Origin: Streptomyces albireticuli
GTDB lineage: Bacteria; Actinomycetota; Actinomycetes; Streptomycetales; Streptomycetaceae
DNA: 64,000 nucleotides
Direction of reading: 5' to 3'
Assembly (NCBI RefSeq): GCF_021228125.1
Contig: NZ_JAJQQS010000017.1
Location: 177,345-241,344, forward strand
This document shows, one piece after another, positions 1-10,923 of this stretch (its first letter is position 1; each line of letters starts with the position of its first letter). A program made the translations under genes and the position numbers. The notes beneath the pieces are model-generated. The model searched no databases. It worked only from the letters and a program-made list of their open reading frames with translations, and was not told the origin of the DNA.

Positions 1-1297
1 CGGCCTGTGGGGCGGCCGGGGCGGCGTGGGCGTCGGGCCCGGGGACATAGCCGGCGGCGGGGGCGGAGCCGTGGCCCGCCGGGACGTAACCGGCGGGCGG
101 GGTCATGGGCGCCGTCACCATGCCGGCGCCGGCCGCGAGGGCGCCGCGCTCCAGCTTGTCGAGTCGGGCGCGCACGGAGCGCTCGTCGTCGAAGGCGGCC
201 GGGAGCAGGACGCGGGCGCAGATGAGCTCGAGCTGGAGGCGCGGGGACGTGGCGCCGCGCATCTCGGTGAGGCCCTCGTTGACCAGATCGGCGGCACGGC
301 TCAGCTCGGCGGCGCCGAAGACGGACGCCTGGGCCTGCATGCGCTCGACGAGGTCGACGGGGGCGTCGATGAGGCCCTTCTCGACCGCGTCGGGGACCGC
401 CGCGAGGATCACCAGGTCGCGCAGGCGCTCCAGGAGGTCGGCGACGAAGCGGCGGGGGTCGTTGCCGCCCTCGATCACGCGGTCGACGACCTCGAAGGCG
501 GCGGCGCCGTCGCTCGCGGCGAAGGCGTCGACGACGGCGTCCAGGAGGGAGCCGTCGGTGTAGCCGAGGAGGGACGTCGCCATGGCGTATGTCACACCGT
601 CCTCGGCGGCGCCGGCGAGGAGCTGGTCCATGACGGACATCGAGTCACGGACGGAGCCGGCGCCGGCACGCACGACGAGCGGGAGGACGCCGTCCTCGAC
701 CGGGATCTTCTCCTGGCCGCAGACCTCGCCCAGATACTCGCGCAGGGTGCCGGGGGGCACGAGGCGGAACGGGTAGTGGTGCGTACGCGACCGGATGGTG
801 CCGATGACCTTCTCGGGCTCGGTCGTCGCGAAGATGAACTTGAGATGCTCCGGCGGCTCCTCGACGACCTTCAGCAGGGCGTTGAAGCCCGCCGAGGTGA
901 CCATGTGGGCCTCGTCGATGATGTAGATCTTGTAGCGGCTGGAGGCGGGGCCGAAGAATGCCTTTTCCCGCAGGTCACGGGCGTCGTCCACACCACCGTG
1001 GGAGGCGGCGTCGATCTCGATGACGTCGATGGAGCCGCGGCCGTTGCGCGCGAGGTCGACGCAGGACTGGCACTCGCCGCAGGGAGTGGGCGTGGGGCCC
1101 TGCTCGCAGTTCAGACAGCGGGCGAGGATGCGGGCGCTGGTCGTCTTTCCGCAGCCGCGCGGCCCGCTGAACAGGTACGCGTGATTGACCCTGTTGTTAC
1201 GCAGCGCCTGCTGCAACGGGGCGGTGACATGCTCCTGACCGATGACCTCGGCGAAGGACTCGGGACGGTAGCGGCGATAGAGCGCGAGGGACGACAC
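1..1297 (-). CDS. dnaX: DNA polymerase III subunit gamma/tau (3' part outside window)
   Basis: Clamp-loader ATPase of the replisome; it loads the beta sliding clamp with delta and delta'. The reverse strand starts at a GTG (1295-1297) and reads MSSLALYRRYRPESFAEVIG. Walker A GPRGCGKTT follows, then four zinc-binding cysteines (CLNC...PCGECQSC), the Walker B/DEAH box IIDEAH and the sensor-type segment RSRTHHYPFRL. The last visible codons enter the Ala/Gly/Pro-rich linker that precedes the tau-specific C-terminus, which is off the window. About 432 codons are visible. A second GTG two bases upstream is in another frame and gives no family similarity. It lies downstream of the SRP RNA on the same strand, the usual Streptomyces order. 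Confidence 0.97.
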   Translation of the reverse strand, partial: MSSLALYRRYRPESFAEVIGQEHVTAPLQQALRNNRVNHAYLFSGPRGCGKTTSARILARCLNCEQGPTPTPCGECQSCVDLARNGRGSIDVIEIDAASHGGVDDARDLREKAFFGPASSRYKIYIIDEAHMVTSAGFNALLKVVEEPPEHLKFIFATTEPEKVIGTIRSRTHHYPFRLVPPGTLREYLGEVCGQEKIPVEDGVLPLVVRAGAGSVRDSMSVMDQLLAGAAEDGVTYAMATSLLGYTDGSLLDAVVDAFAASDGAAAFEVVDRVIEGGNDPRRFVADLLERLRDLVILAAVPDAVEKGLIDAPVDLVERMQAQASVFGAAELSRAADLVNEGLTEMRGATSPRLQLELICARVLLPAAFDDERSVRARLDKLERGALAAGAGMVTAPMTPPAGYVPAGHGSAPAAGYVPGPDAHAAPAAPQA

Positions 1298-1448
1298 ACC
1301 TACGACGATATCGGGCCCCACCGACAAGTGGTCTCGATCACAGCTCAAGGGGCCTTCCGCACGCCCCACGGGCCCTTCCGCGAGCCCCTGCGGCCGCCCA
1401 CCGGGGCCACCCGGGGCCGCCCGATCCCCGCCCTGGAAAACACAAGGG

Positions 1449-1546
1449 CCCCCCACGCACCCGCCAGAGCCCACTTACCCTTGCTGCCTTCCGGCCCTGG
1501 GGGAGTTAGGTGAGATAGCGCCACGTGAGGGGCTTGCCCTCAGCCT
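1449..1546 (-). ncRNA. ffs: Small signal recognition particle RNA (4.5S type)
   Basis: RNA of the signal recognition particle, which binds Ffh and targets nascent membrane proteins. On the reverse strand, 1465-1499 carry the diagnostic apical stem: CCAGGGCCGGAAGGCAGCAA, with the GGAAG tetraloop region and the asymmetric GCAGCAAGG loop. The flanks AAGCCCCTCACG and CGTGGGGGG pair to close the hairpin. The ends are estimated from this pairing and may be off by a few bases. It sits between tRNA-Ser and dnaX. Confidence 0.92.
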
Positions 1547-1668
1547 AGCGGATCCCGGCCCGTGCTCGTGCCCCCTCCCCCGCCCGGGTCCCCTTCGCAC
1601 CTCCCCCCGACCCCACCTCGACGGAAGGCGTTCGCGAGCACCCCTTCGAGTCTTGTATTGTTTGCGGC

Positions 1669-1753
1669 GGAGGATTCGCCTAGAGGCCTAGGGCGCACGC
1701 TTGGAAAGCGTGTTGGGGGCAACCCCTCACGAGTTCGAATCTCGTATCCTCCG
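1669..1753 (+). tRNA. tRNA-Ser (anticodon GGA)
   Basis: Class II tRNA. Acceptor stem GGAGGAT pairs with ATCCTCC. Anticodon stem-loop is CACGC-TTGGAAA-GCGTG with anticodon GGA. A long variable arm (TTGGGGGCAACCCCTC) and the T-loop GTTCGAATC follow. The discriminator is G, and CCA is not encoded. Confidence 0.97.
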
Positions 1754-1760
1754 CCGGCAG

Positions 1761-1792
1761 AAGGCCCGGACCGTTTCGACGGTCCGGGCCTT
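1761..1792 (+). terminator. Hairpin terminator after tRNA-Ser(GGA)
   Basis: A perfect 13-bp inverted repeat, AAGGCCCGGACCG / CGGTCCGGGCCTT, with the six-base loop TTTCGA starts eight bases after the tRNA. There is only a weak T-run, as is normal for Streptomyces terminators. Confidence 0.85.
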
Positions 1793-1898
1793 CGTCGTTC
1801 CCCGGGTTCTCCGGCGAGGGAAGGGCCTCGTTCCGCGCCGGTCCGGCCGGTCCGGGTCGATTCGCCAGAGCGCTGCGTCCGGTTTGCCTGGATATGCT

Positions 1899-3017
1899 GT
1901 GAAAGTGGTTAAATCTGGTCGGCTCCGGCCCCGCCGTCGTCACGGTCGGGGGCCGCTCACGCTGCTGTCACCGGTGATCCTCACCGTTGTCATCGCCGGC
2001 CTGGCCTACACCACCCCCCGGAGCATGGCCTTCAGCCGGCTGCTGCCCGCGGCGCCCGCGCTCGCCGCCGCCATGTGGCCCGTACTGCCCACCGTCCTGC
2101 TGGGGACCGTCTGCCTCTTTCTCATGATCGGACTCGGCATCGTCTTCCCCGACCTGGGGACTGGGTACACGGCGGCGGGAATCGTCGCGGTGACGGTGGC
2201 GGCCGCGTACGGGAGTCACGTCCGGCTCCAGCGGGAGCAGTCGCTCTTCCAGGTCCGGCTGGTCGCCGACGCGGCGCAACAGGTGGTCCTGAGCCCGATG
2301 CCCCGCCGCTTCGGGGGCATCGAGATCGAGTCGCTGTACCTCGCCGCCGCGGCGGAGGCCCGCATCGGCGGCGACTTCTACGAGGTGGCCGATACCCCGT
2401 ACGGGGTCCGGCTGCTCATCGGCGACGTACGGGGCAAGGGACTGCCCGCGGTCGGGACCGCCGCCGCGGTCGTCAATTCCTTCCGGGAGGCGGCCTACGA
2501 CGAACCCGACCTCGGCGGCATCGCGCGCCGCCTGGAGGCCAGCAGCACCCGGTACAGCGCCGCCTTCTCCCCCGAGGACCTGACGGAACGCTTCTCCACC
2601 GCCGTCCTCGTCGAGATCCCGCACGAGGACGGCCACCTGCGGATCCTCAACTGCGGGCATCCCCCGCCGCTGCTCCTCAACCACGGGGAACTCCGCGTCC
2701 TGGAGCCCACCTCCCCCTCGCCGCTGCTCAACCTCGCCGACCTGATCGGCGACCACTACAGCGTCGACACGATCGACTTCTCCCCCGGTGACCTGCTGCT
2801 CCTCTACACCGACGGCGTCACCGAGGCCCGCGACCGCGACGGCGGCTTCTTCCCCCTCGCGACCTGGATGGGCGGGCAGCCCCCGGGCCGGCCGCGCGAG
2901 CTGCTGGACGCCCTCCACCGCGACCTCCTCCACTACAGCGGAGGCGGGCTCGACGACGACATCGCCGCCCTCTCGGTGCGGCTGGGCTCGCCTTCGGAGC
3001 CGTCGCCGGGGCCCTAG
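1899..3017 (+). CDS. Membrane-anchored PP2C/SpoIIE-family serine phosphatase
   Basis: Probable regulator of an anti-sigma/anti-anti-sigma switch by dephosphorylating serine. The 372-residue protein starts at GTG 1899 (MKVVKSGRLRP). It opens with an Arg-rich cytoplasmic segment, then about four hydrophobic helices (residues ~20-110), then a cytosolic phosphatase domain. PP2C metal-site motifs are all present: RIGGDFYEV, IGDVRGKG, YTDGVTEARD and the C-terminal LDDDIAALSVRL. No PAS, GAF or kinase domain is attached, so input probably comes through the membrane part. Its stop codon lies in the left arm of the terminator shared with the converging tetR-type gene. The target anti-anti-sigma factor is not in the window. 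Confidence 0.88.
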   Translation: MKVVKSGRLRPRRRHGRGPLTLLSPVILTVVIAGLAYTTPRSMAFSRLLPAAPALAAAMWPVLPTVLLGTVCLFLMIGLGIVFPDLGTGYTAAGIVAVTVAAAYGSHVRLQREQSLFQVRLVADAAQQVVLSPMPRRFGGIEIESLYLAAAAEARIGGDFYEVADTPYGVRLLIGDVRGKGLPAVGTAAAVVNSFREAAYDEPDLGGIARRLEASSTRYSAAFSPEDLTERFSTAVLVEIPHEDGHLRILNCGHPPPLLLNHGELRVLEPTSPSPLLNLADLIGDHYSVDTIDFSPGDLLLLYTDGVTEARDRDGGFFPLATWMGGQPPGRPRELLDALHRDLLHYSGGGLDDDIAALSVRLGSPSEPSPGP

Positions 3018-3058
3018 CAGGGCCGCCGCGTCGCGGGAGGTCCCTGCTAGGGCCCCGG
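3006..3058. terminator. Bidirectional terminator, 17-bp inverted repeat
   Basis: CCGGGGCCCTAGCAGGG at 3006-3022 is repeated exactly, inverted, at 3042-3058 with a 19-base loop. It lies between converging genes and includes the TAG stop of the phosphatase gene. Confidence 0.85.
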
Positions 3059-3080
3059 GAGGGACCGCCTCCCGCCGCCC

Positions 3081-4010
3081 TCAGGCGGTGCGCAGGCGCG
3101 CCTCCAGACCGTCGAGGAGCGCCTGGAGACCGAAGGCGAAGGTGTCGGCCGGGGCCTCGGCGTACGCGGCCGGGTCGAGGGGGGTGATCGGGATCGGGGT
3201 GCCGGGATCTGCGGGATCTGCCGGGCCTGCCGGATCTGCCGGGCCTGCCGGATCTGCCGGACCTGCCAGACCGTCGGAACCTGCCGGACCTGCCGGACCT
3301 GCCGGGCCTGCCGGGCCTGCCGGGCCTGCCGGGCCTGCCGGGCCTGCGGAGCCTGCCGGATCTGCGGTGCCGGCAAGGGACCCGCGCTCCGCGGGGCCTC
3401 TCCCCGCGGCCGAACCATCCGTCGAGCCCGCCGGCTCGATGCGGGCCCTCAGGCGCGGAAAGCGCGACGCGACCTCCGCGGCCTCCTTCATCGTGGCGCC
3501 GAACCTCTCCTCCGCGTCACCGCCCTCCCGCTCGATCCGCCGGGTCAGCGACACCATCGCGGCCGCGCCCGAGGCGTTGCCGAGCACGTACGTGAAGACG
3601 GCGGCGGCGGCCCTGTCGGCCCGCGGGCCGGTGAAGCCCGCCTTCTCGTAGACCGCGAGGTTGTGGTCGTCGTGGCGCGCCTTGCCCTCCCCGTGGAAGA
3701 GGTGGGTCGCGAACGCCTGTACGAGCCAGGGATGCCGGGCGAACATCGCGTACAGGTCGGTGGCCATGGCGGTCGCCGCCGCGCGCCAGCCGACGGCGTC
3801 GAGGTCGGGCAGCCCGACCTCGTCCCAGACCTGGTCGCCGGCGAGCGTGACGAGGTTGTCCTTGCTCTTGACGTGCCAGTAGACGGCGGTGGCGGCCGAG
3901 TTCAGGCGCTGGCCGAGGCTGCGCATGTTGAGGCCCTCCAGCCCGTCCGAATCGAGCAGCTCGACGGCCGTTCTGACGATCTGTTCCCGGGTCAGGGTGT
4001 CTCGTGCCAT
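3081..4010 (-). CDS. TetR-family repressor with collagen-like Gly-Pro-Ala insert
   Basis: One-component repressor of 309 aa starting at ATG 4010 (MARDTLTREQIVRTAVELLD). The N-terminal helix-turn-helix spans residues ~7-50 (LNMRSLGQRLNSAATAVYWHVKSK shows the TetR recognition helix). The middle matches the TetR C-terminal ligand/dimer domain of the TetR/TetR_C_1 type up to RFPRLRARIE, and the last family helix (FAFGLQALLDGLEARL) comes about 85 residues later. The residues between are low-complexity GPAGPAG/PADPAG repeats, where relatives usually have a short loop. It is divergent from a small membrane-protein gene, with three matching operators between them, so it probably represses itself and that gene. 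The effector is unknown. Confidence 0.88.
   Translation of the reverse strand: MARDTLTREQIVRTAVELLDSDGLEGLNMRSLGQRLNSAATAVYWHVKSKDNLVTLAGDQVWDEVGLPDLDAVGWRAAATAMATDLYAMFARHPWLVQAFATHLFHGEGKARHDDHNLAVYEKAGFTGPRADRAAAAVFTYVLGNASGAAAMVSLTRRIEREGGDAEERFGATMKEAAEVASRFPRLRARIEPAGSTDGSAAGRGPAERGSLAGTADPAGSAGPAGPAGPAGPAGPAGPAGPAGSDGLAGPADPAGPADPAGPADPADPGTPIPITPLDPAAYAEAPADTFAFGLQALLDGLEARLRTA
3195..3375 (-). repeat. In-frame tandem repeat coding Gly-Pro-Ala tract
   Basis: On the + strand GGGCCTGCC/GGACCTGCC-type 9-mers repeat with small changes, flanked by GGATCTGCC variants. On the coding strand they give repeated GPA, ADP and AGP triplets inside the TetR-family gene. The unit is a multiple of three, so copy-number change would keep the frame. 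Confidence 0.85.
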
Positions 4011-4037
4011 GCGCTCACGATAGGTCACCTCCACGCC

Positions 4038-4125
4038 ACTTGCACAAAGTTCAACTCGGGGTACTTGCACAGTGTTCAAGTCGCGCCCTACAGTCCTCAT
4101 GGCGGCACTTGAACTAAGTGCAAGT
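4038..4125. promoter_or_regulatory. Three 19-bp operators of the TetR-family regulator
   Basis: Three near-palindromes of one motif lie in the divergent promoter region: ACTTGCACAAAGTTCAACT (4038-4056), ACTTGCACAGTGTTCAAGT (4063-4081) and ACTTGAACTAAGTGCAAGT (4107-4125). The consensus is ACTTGMAC-N3-GTKCAAGT. Centres are 25 and 44 bp apart. Assignment to the TetR-family gene is inferred from position and palindrome length; no binding data are visible. Confidence 0.85.
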
Positions 4126-4163
4126 CGCCTCGCCCCCGTCCCGCCCGTGAGGAGAACCTCCCC

Positions 4164-4682
4164 GTGAACACGCTCGCCGCCGTCGCCCAGATCCTCGTCG
4201 CCGCCGCCTTCGCCTCCATCCCGCTCCTCCGCCACCGCTTCGGCGGTGTCGCCAAGGCCGCGGCCGTCGCCGAGCTGGAGCGGCAGGGCGTCCGCCCGGC
4301 CGTCCTGGAGGAGAACCGCCTCCGCTTCGACGCGAGCGGCCACGAGTGGTGGGCGCCGGGGAGCTTCGCGGCCGCCCTGCTCACGGCAGCCGTCCTCACC
4401 CTGGCCGGAAACCCCTGGGGCACCACGCTGACCTGGGTGTTCTCCTCGATCGCGCTGCTCGCGAACATCGCCGTCCTCCAGAGCCAGCTCGGCGCCGTGA
4501 AGTCCGTCCGGGCCGCCTTCCGGCGCAAGGGCGACCCGGAGCTGCTGCGGGTCGACGTCCCCGCCTTCCTCAAGGCCGCCGAGGGCGCCTTCCCCTCCTG
4601 GACCCGCGCCCTCCAGAACGTCCGCCACACCGTGGTCTTCGCCGGGTCCGCCCTCGCGCTGACCGCCGCCGCCCTCGTCTGA
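4164..4682 (+). CDS. Small membrane protein, likely target of the adjacent TetR regulator
   Basis: A 172-aa protein of unknown function with GTG start and the ribosome site GAGGAGAA a few bases before it. Hydrophobic segments lie near residues 3-22, 65-82, 88-105 and 152-172, with a charged middle region (KSVRAAFRRKGDPELLRVDVP). I do not recognise a catalytic motif. It follows the third operator of the divergent TetR-type gene by about 40 bp, so it is probably derepressed by that regulator's ligand. It could be a permease-like accessory or stress membrane protein; the sequence does not settle this. Confidence 0.75.
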   Translation: MNTLAAVAQILVAAAFASIPLLRHRFGGVAKAAAVAELERQGVRPAVLEENRLRFDASGHEWWAPGSFAAALLTAAVLTLAGNPWGTTLTWVFSSIALLANIAVLQSQLGAVKSVRAAFRRKGDPELLRVDVPAFLKAAEGAFPSWTRALQNVRHTVVFAGSALALTAAALV

Positions 4683-4712
4683 CGTCCGGCTGACGACTCC
4701 CGGCGGAGTCGC

Positions 4713-5441
4713 TCAGGCCCGGTCGCCGGGGGCGGCGGGCGGAGCGGGGTGCGGGGCGGGCGCCGCCGGCGGCCAGGCCGCCGGGGACAGCAGGCCCAGG
4801 ACGTACGCCCTGGCCACCAGGGCCGTCCGGTTCGGGACGGACAGGCGGCGGGCCAGGCGTACGAGGTGGTAGTTCACACCGTCGACGCTCAGGCCGACAG
4901 TACGGGCGATCACCGAGGTGGTGCGGCCCGCCGCGGCCAGTTCCAGGATGCGCCGCTCCTGCGGGCCGAGCACGACGTCCGGCCGCGCGCACTCCGCCGG
5001 GGGCCGTTCCTCGTCGACGCGGAGGGTCGCCAGCAGAGGCGGCGAGGCTCCGGCGGGGTCGCTCACCGGCTCGACGGTGAGCTGCCCTTCGTACGACCGC
5101 CCGGCCGCCGTCCAACGCACCCGGACGGGATAGCGGGAGCGCCGGCCTCCGCGCAGCGCCGCGTCGACCTTGACCAGCTGGCCGCCGTCGGTGGGGGTGA
5201 ACAGGTCGAGGAGGCTGCGGCCGGTCAGGCGGCCGGGGGTCACGTCCCAGAGCGCGGCGAGGGCGGGGTTCGCGCCGGTGATGACGCCGTCGGTGGTGCT
5301 GATGGCGGTGGGGACGGGGATGCGGTCGAGGAGGTTGAGGAAGCGGGTGCGCCAGGTGGTGGGGTCGAATTCGGGGTCGGGTACCGGGGTGGTGGGCGCG
5401 GCCATGGCCGGCTGCCGCTCTTGTGGCTCCCGTTCGTGCAT
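4713..5441 (-). CDS. PAS-domain LuxR-type transcriptional regulator
   Basis: 242-aa regulator. Residues ~30-85 look like a PAS domain (LLDRIPVPTAISTTDGVITGANPALAALW). A beta-rich PAS-like extension follows, and then a LuxR helix-turn-helix at ~165-220 (LGPQERRILELAAAGRTTSV, with GLSVDGVNYHLVRLARRL as the recognition part). The C-terminus is Ala/Pro-rich. I took ATG 5441 as the start; ATG 5405 (MAAPTTP) would remove 12 residues and cannot be excluded. No kinase is adjacent, so it probably senses a ligand or redox state itself. Confidence 0.8.
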   Translation of the reverse strand: MHEREPQERQPAMAAPTTPVPDPEFDPTTWRTRFLNLLDRIPVPTAISTTDGVITGANPALAALWDVTPGRLTGRSLLDLFTPTDGGQLVKVDAALRGGRRSRYPVRVRWTAAGRSYEGQLTVEPVSDPAGASPPLLATLRVDEERPPAECARPDVVLGPQERRILELAAAGRTTSVIARTVGLSVDGVNYHLVRLARRLSVPNRTALVARAYVLGLLSPAAWPPAAPAPHPAPPAAPGDRA

Positions 5442-5518
5442 TGCGTACCGCCGCCCTCGGCTCCGGTGGAGTGGATCCGTACCGCCCGCGCGTCCGTAGG
5501 GCGTGTGCAGCGGATTCT

Positions 5519-5583
5519 TTCCCCAGCCCCGCCCCTTCCCGTAACCGGGGCTCCGCCCCGGACCCCGTCACGCCCTGTGGCGG
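5519..5583. repeat. Interspersed intergenic repeat, copy A
   Basis: Contains the family core CCCGCCCCTTCCCGTAACCG followed by the hairpin GGGGCTCCGCCCC. It lacks the downstream ACGCCGGACGGGCTG block found in copies C and E. Confidence 0.7.
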
Positions 5584-6028
5584 GGTCCGGGGCGGCCGAC
5601 CGTCCCGGCGAGGGGATCGGGAAAGGGCAGGCAAGCCCGCCTCGGCGGGCGGAGGCTCCGGCCCGGGCGGAGGAACTCGGGCCCCGCCCGGGCCCCGGAA
5701 AAGGCCGGGCGGGGCCCAGGTCGCCGGGTCGCCGGGTCGCCGGGTCGCCGAAGGGACCGCGAGGCACAGTCCGGACGCGGAAGTCCGCCCAGGGCGCGGC
5801 TCCGACCGCGAAGAAGGCCCGGCGCGCAGCCCCAGTCACGGAGAGAGGCCCCGGCGCGGCACCGGACGCGGGGACGGCCCCGAGGCACAACCTCAGCCGC
5901 GCGGAGGGCCCCCGGGCACAGCCCCGGTTTCGGGGAGGCGGGCAGGCGGGGAGGCCCGGGCGGGCGGGGAAGCCCGGGGAGGCGCGGGCAGGCAAGCAAG
6001 CGGGGCAGGCGGGGAGGCGCGGGTGGGC

Positions 6029-6083
6029 GGGCAGGCGGGCAGGCGGGCAGGCGGGCAGGCGGGCAGGCGGGCAGGCGGGCAGG
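6029..6083. repeat. Tandem array of the 8-mer GGGCAGGC (about 7 copies)
   Basis: Seven consecutive, nearly perfect GGGCAGGC units, preceded by degenerate GGCGGGGAGGC units from about 5940. The array lies roughly 170 bases upstream of the P450 start. The unit is not a multiple of three and the array is noncoding. Confidence 0.85.
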
Positions 6084-6250
6084 GCGAGCCTCCGCTGCCT
6101 CGCCCCCCTTAACCCACCCCGCGCCCCGCCCGTCCCACCGGACACGCCCAGCCCCCTACAAGATTTCGTAGTCTCCGCGCCGGATCCGCCCCCGCCCGGC
6201 GGAATCGTGAAGGCAGTAGCCGGCCGACGACTCCCCAGAGGAGACCGCGC

Positions 6251-9649
<3,399 letters not shown>

Positions 9650-9680
9650 GGGTCTGGGCGGCGGCCTGGGGGCCTGGGGT

Positions 9681-9820
9681 GGCGCCTGCGGCGGGCCTTT
9701 CCCCTACCCGCCCCTTCCCGTAACCGGGGGCTTCGCCCCCGGGCCCCCTTTCCCGCGCTCCGCGCGGTGGCCTCAATCGCCGGCCGGGCTGAATTCGCCC
9801 GGTTCGGGAAGGGCCGGGGC
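9681..9820. repeat. Interspersed intergenic repeat, copy B
   Basis: GCGGGCCTTTCCCC, then the core CCCGCCCCTTCCCGTAACCG, the hairpin CGGGGGCTTCGCCCCCG, CGCGCTCCGCGCGG, and a degenerate CGCCGGCCGGGCTG. It ends with an inverted TTCGGGAAGGG. It lies between the P450 gene and the sigma-factor gene and may serve as terminator for the former. Confidence 0.75.
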
Positions 9821-9913
9821 CGGGGCCGGGGCCGGCCAAAATCCGGCCCCCCGGTACCTTCTGCTGGGCGCGGATCCCCCGCAAACGCCCCGGCGACGAA
9901 GGAACGTGACACG

Positions 9914-10798
9914 GTGGACGCACACGAACGGCTCGCGGAGCGCTTCGAGGAGCACCGCCCGCATCTGCGGGCGGTGGCCTACCGCATGCTGGGCTCGCTC
10001 GGCGAGGCCGAGGACGCCGTGCAGGACACCTGGCTGCGTGCCGACCGCGCCGACACCAGCGACGTGGAGAACCTCGGCGGGTGGCTGACCACCGTCGTGG
10101 GGCGCGTGTGCCTGAACATGCTGCGTGCCCGGGAGAACCGGCGCGAGGACCCCCTGGAGACACGGTTCTCAGATCCGGCCGTGGGCGAGGAGTCCGGGGA
10201 CGACCCCGAACGGGAGGCCCTGACGGCCGACTCCGTCGGGGTGGCGCTCCTGGTGGTGCTCGACACGCTGACCCCGGCCGAGCGCCTCTCCTTCGTCCTG
10301 CACGACATGTTCGCCGTGCCCTTCGACGAGATCGCCCCGATGATCGAACGGACCCCGGCCGCGGCACGGCAGCTCGCGAGCCGCGCACGCCGCCGGGTCA
10401 AGGGCGGCACCCCGGCGCCCGCCGCCGGCCTCGCCCGGCAACGGGAGGTCGTCGCCGCCTTCCTGGCCGCCACGCGCGGCGGGGACTTCGACGCGCTCGT
10501 CACCCTGCTCCACCCCGATGTCGTCCTCCACGCCGACAGGGCCGTCATCCCCACCCCCGAGCCCGTCCTCGTCCGGGGCGGGCGGACGGTGGCGAGGGGC
10601 GCGATGGCCGCCGTGGGGCGGGCCCGGTTCACGGGCCTCGCGCTGCTCGACGGTTCGGTCGGGCTCGCCATGGCGCCCTTCGGACGGCTCGCCCTGGTCC
10701 TGGACTTCACCGTCGTGGACGGTCTCATCACCTCGATCGACGTGATCGCCGAACGGGAGCGGCTGGAGCGGCTCGCGGTGGGGGTCGTGGAAATGTGA
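9914..10798 (+). CDS. ECF sigma factor with SnoaL-like C-terminal domain (SigJ/ECF41 type)
   Basis: 294-aa extracytoplasmic-function sigma factor. Region 2 is residues ~12-80 (FEEHRPHLRAVAYRMLGSLG, EAEDAVQDTWLR). Region 4 is ~115-170 (LTPAERLSFVLHDMFAVPFD, EIAPMIERTPAAARQLASRA). A SnoaL/NTF2-like fold follows from ~185 to the end; in ECF41 factors this domain modulates the sigma activity. GTG 9914 is the only start placing the family N-terminus (VDAHERLAERFEEH) correctly. The usual ECF41 partner, a carboxymuconolactone decarboxylase-like or DoxX-type protein, is not adjacent. Promoter targets are not identifiable here. Confidence 0.92.
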   Translation: MDAHERLAERFEEHRPHLRAVAYRMLGSLGEAEDAVQDTWLRADRADTSDVENLGGWLTTVVGRVCLNMLRARENRREDPLETRFSDPAVGEESGDDPEREALTADSVGVALLVVLDTLTPAERLSFVLHDMFAVPFDEIAPMIERTPAAARQLASRARRRVKGGTPAPAAGLARQREVVAAFLAATRGGDFDALVTLLHPDVVLHADRAVIPTPEPVLVRGGRTVARGAMAAVGRARFTGLALLDGSVGLAMAPFGRLALVLDFTVVDGLITSIDVIAERERLERLAVGVVEM

Positions 10799-10923
10799 GG
10801 GCAGTGGGGGTGAGGGTGAGGGTGAGGGCCAAGGTGGGTCGCTCGGCGTAACCGGAAGCCGGGTCACCATCCCCCGGTGTCGTACGCTGCTCTGCAGGTA
10901 CGGGGCCGGGGCCGGGGAGAGGC

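Larger units (their letters stand above)
5442..6250. other. Long GC-rich intergenic region with repeats, no gene seen
   Basis: 809 bases between the PAS-LuxR gene and the P450 gene. It holds one copy of the interspersed repeat family (5519-5583), an 8-base tandem array TCGCCGGG (5721-5750) and a second array GGGCAGGC (6029-6083). Open frames here are products of extreme GC and match nothing. The P450 promoter should lie in the last ~100 bases (CAAGATTTCGTAGTCTCCG is the only AT-richer patch), and GAGGAGACC is its ribosome site. Confidence 0.7.

Noticed and set aside
26..1513. Long forward frame over dnaX and the SRP RNA
   Set aside because: The reverse strand encodes DnaX with Walker A, zinc cysteines and DEAH box, and the SRP RNA lies in the rest.
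6029..6083. Repeat array considered as a CRISPR
   Set aside because: Units are contiguous 8-mers without spacers and no cas genes exist in the window. It is a simple tandem repeat.
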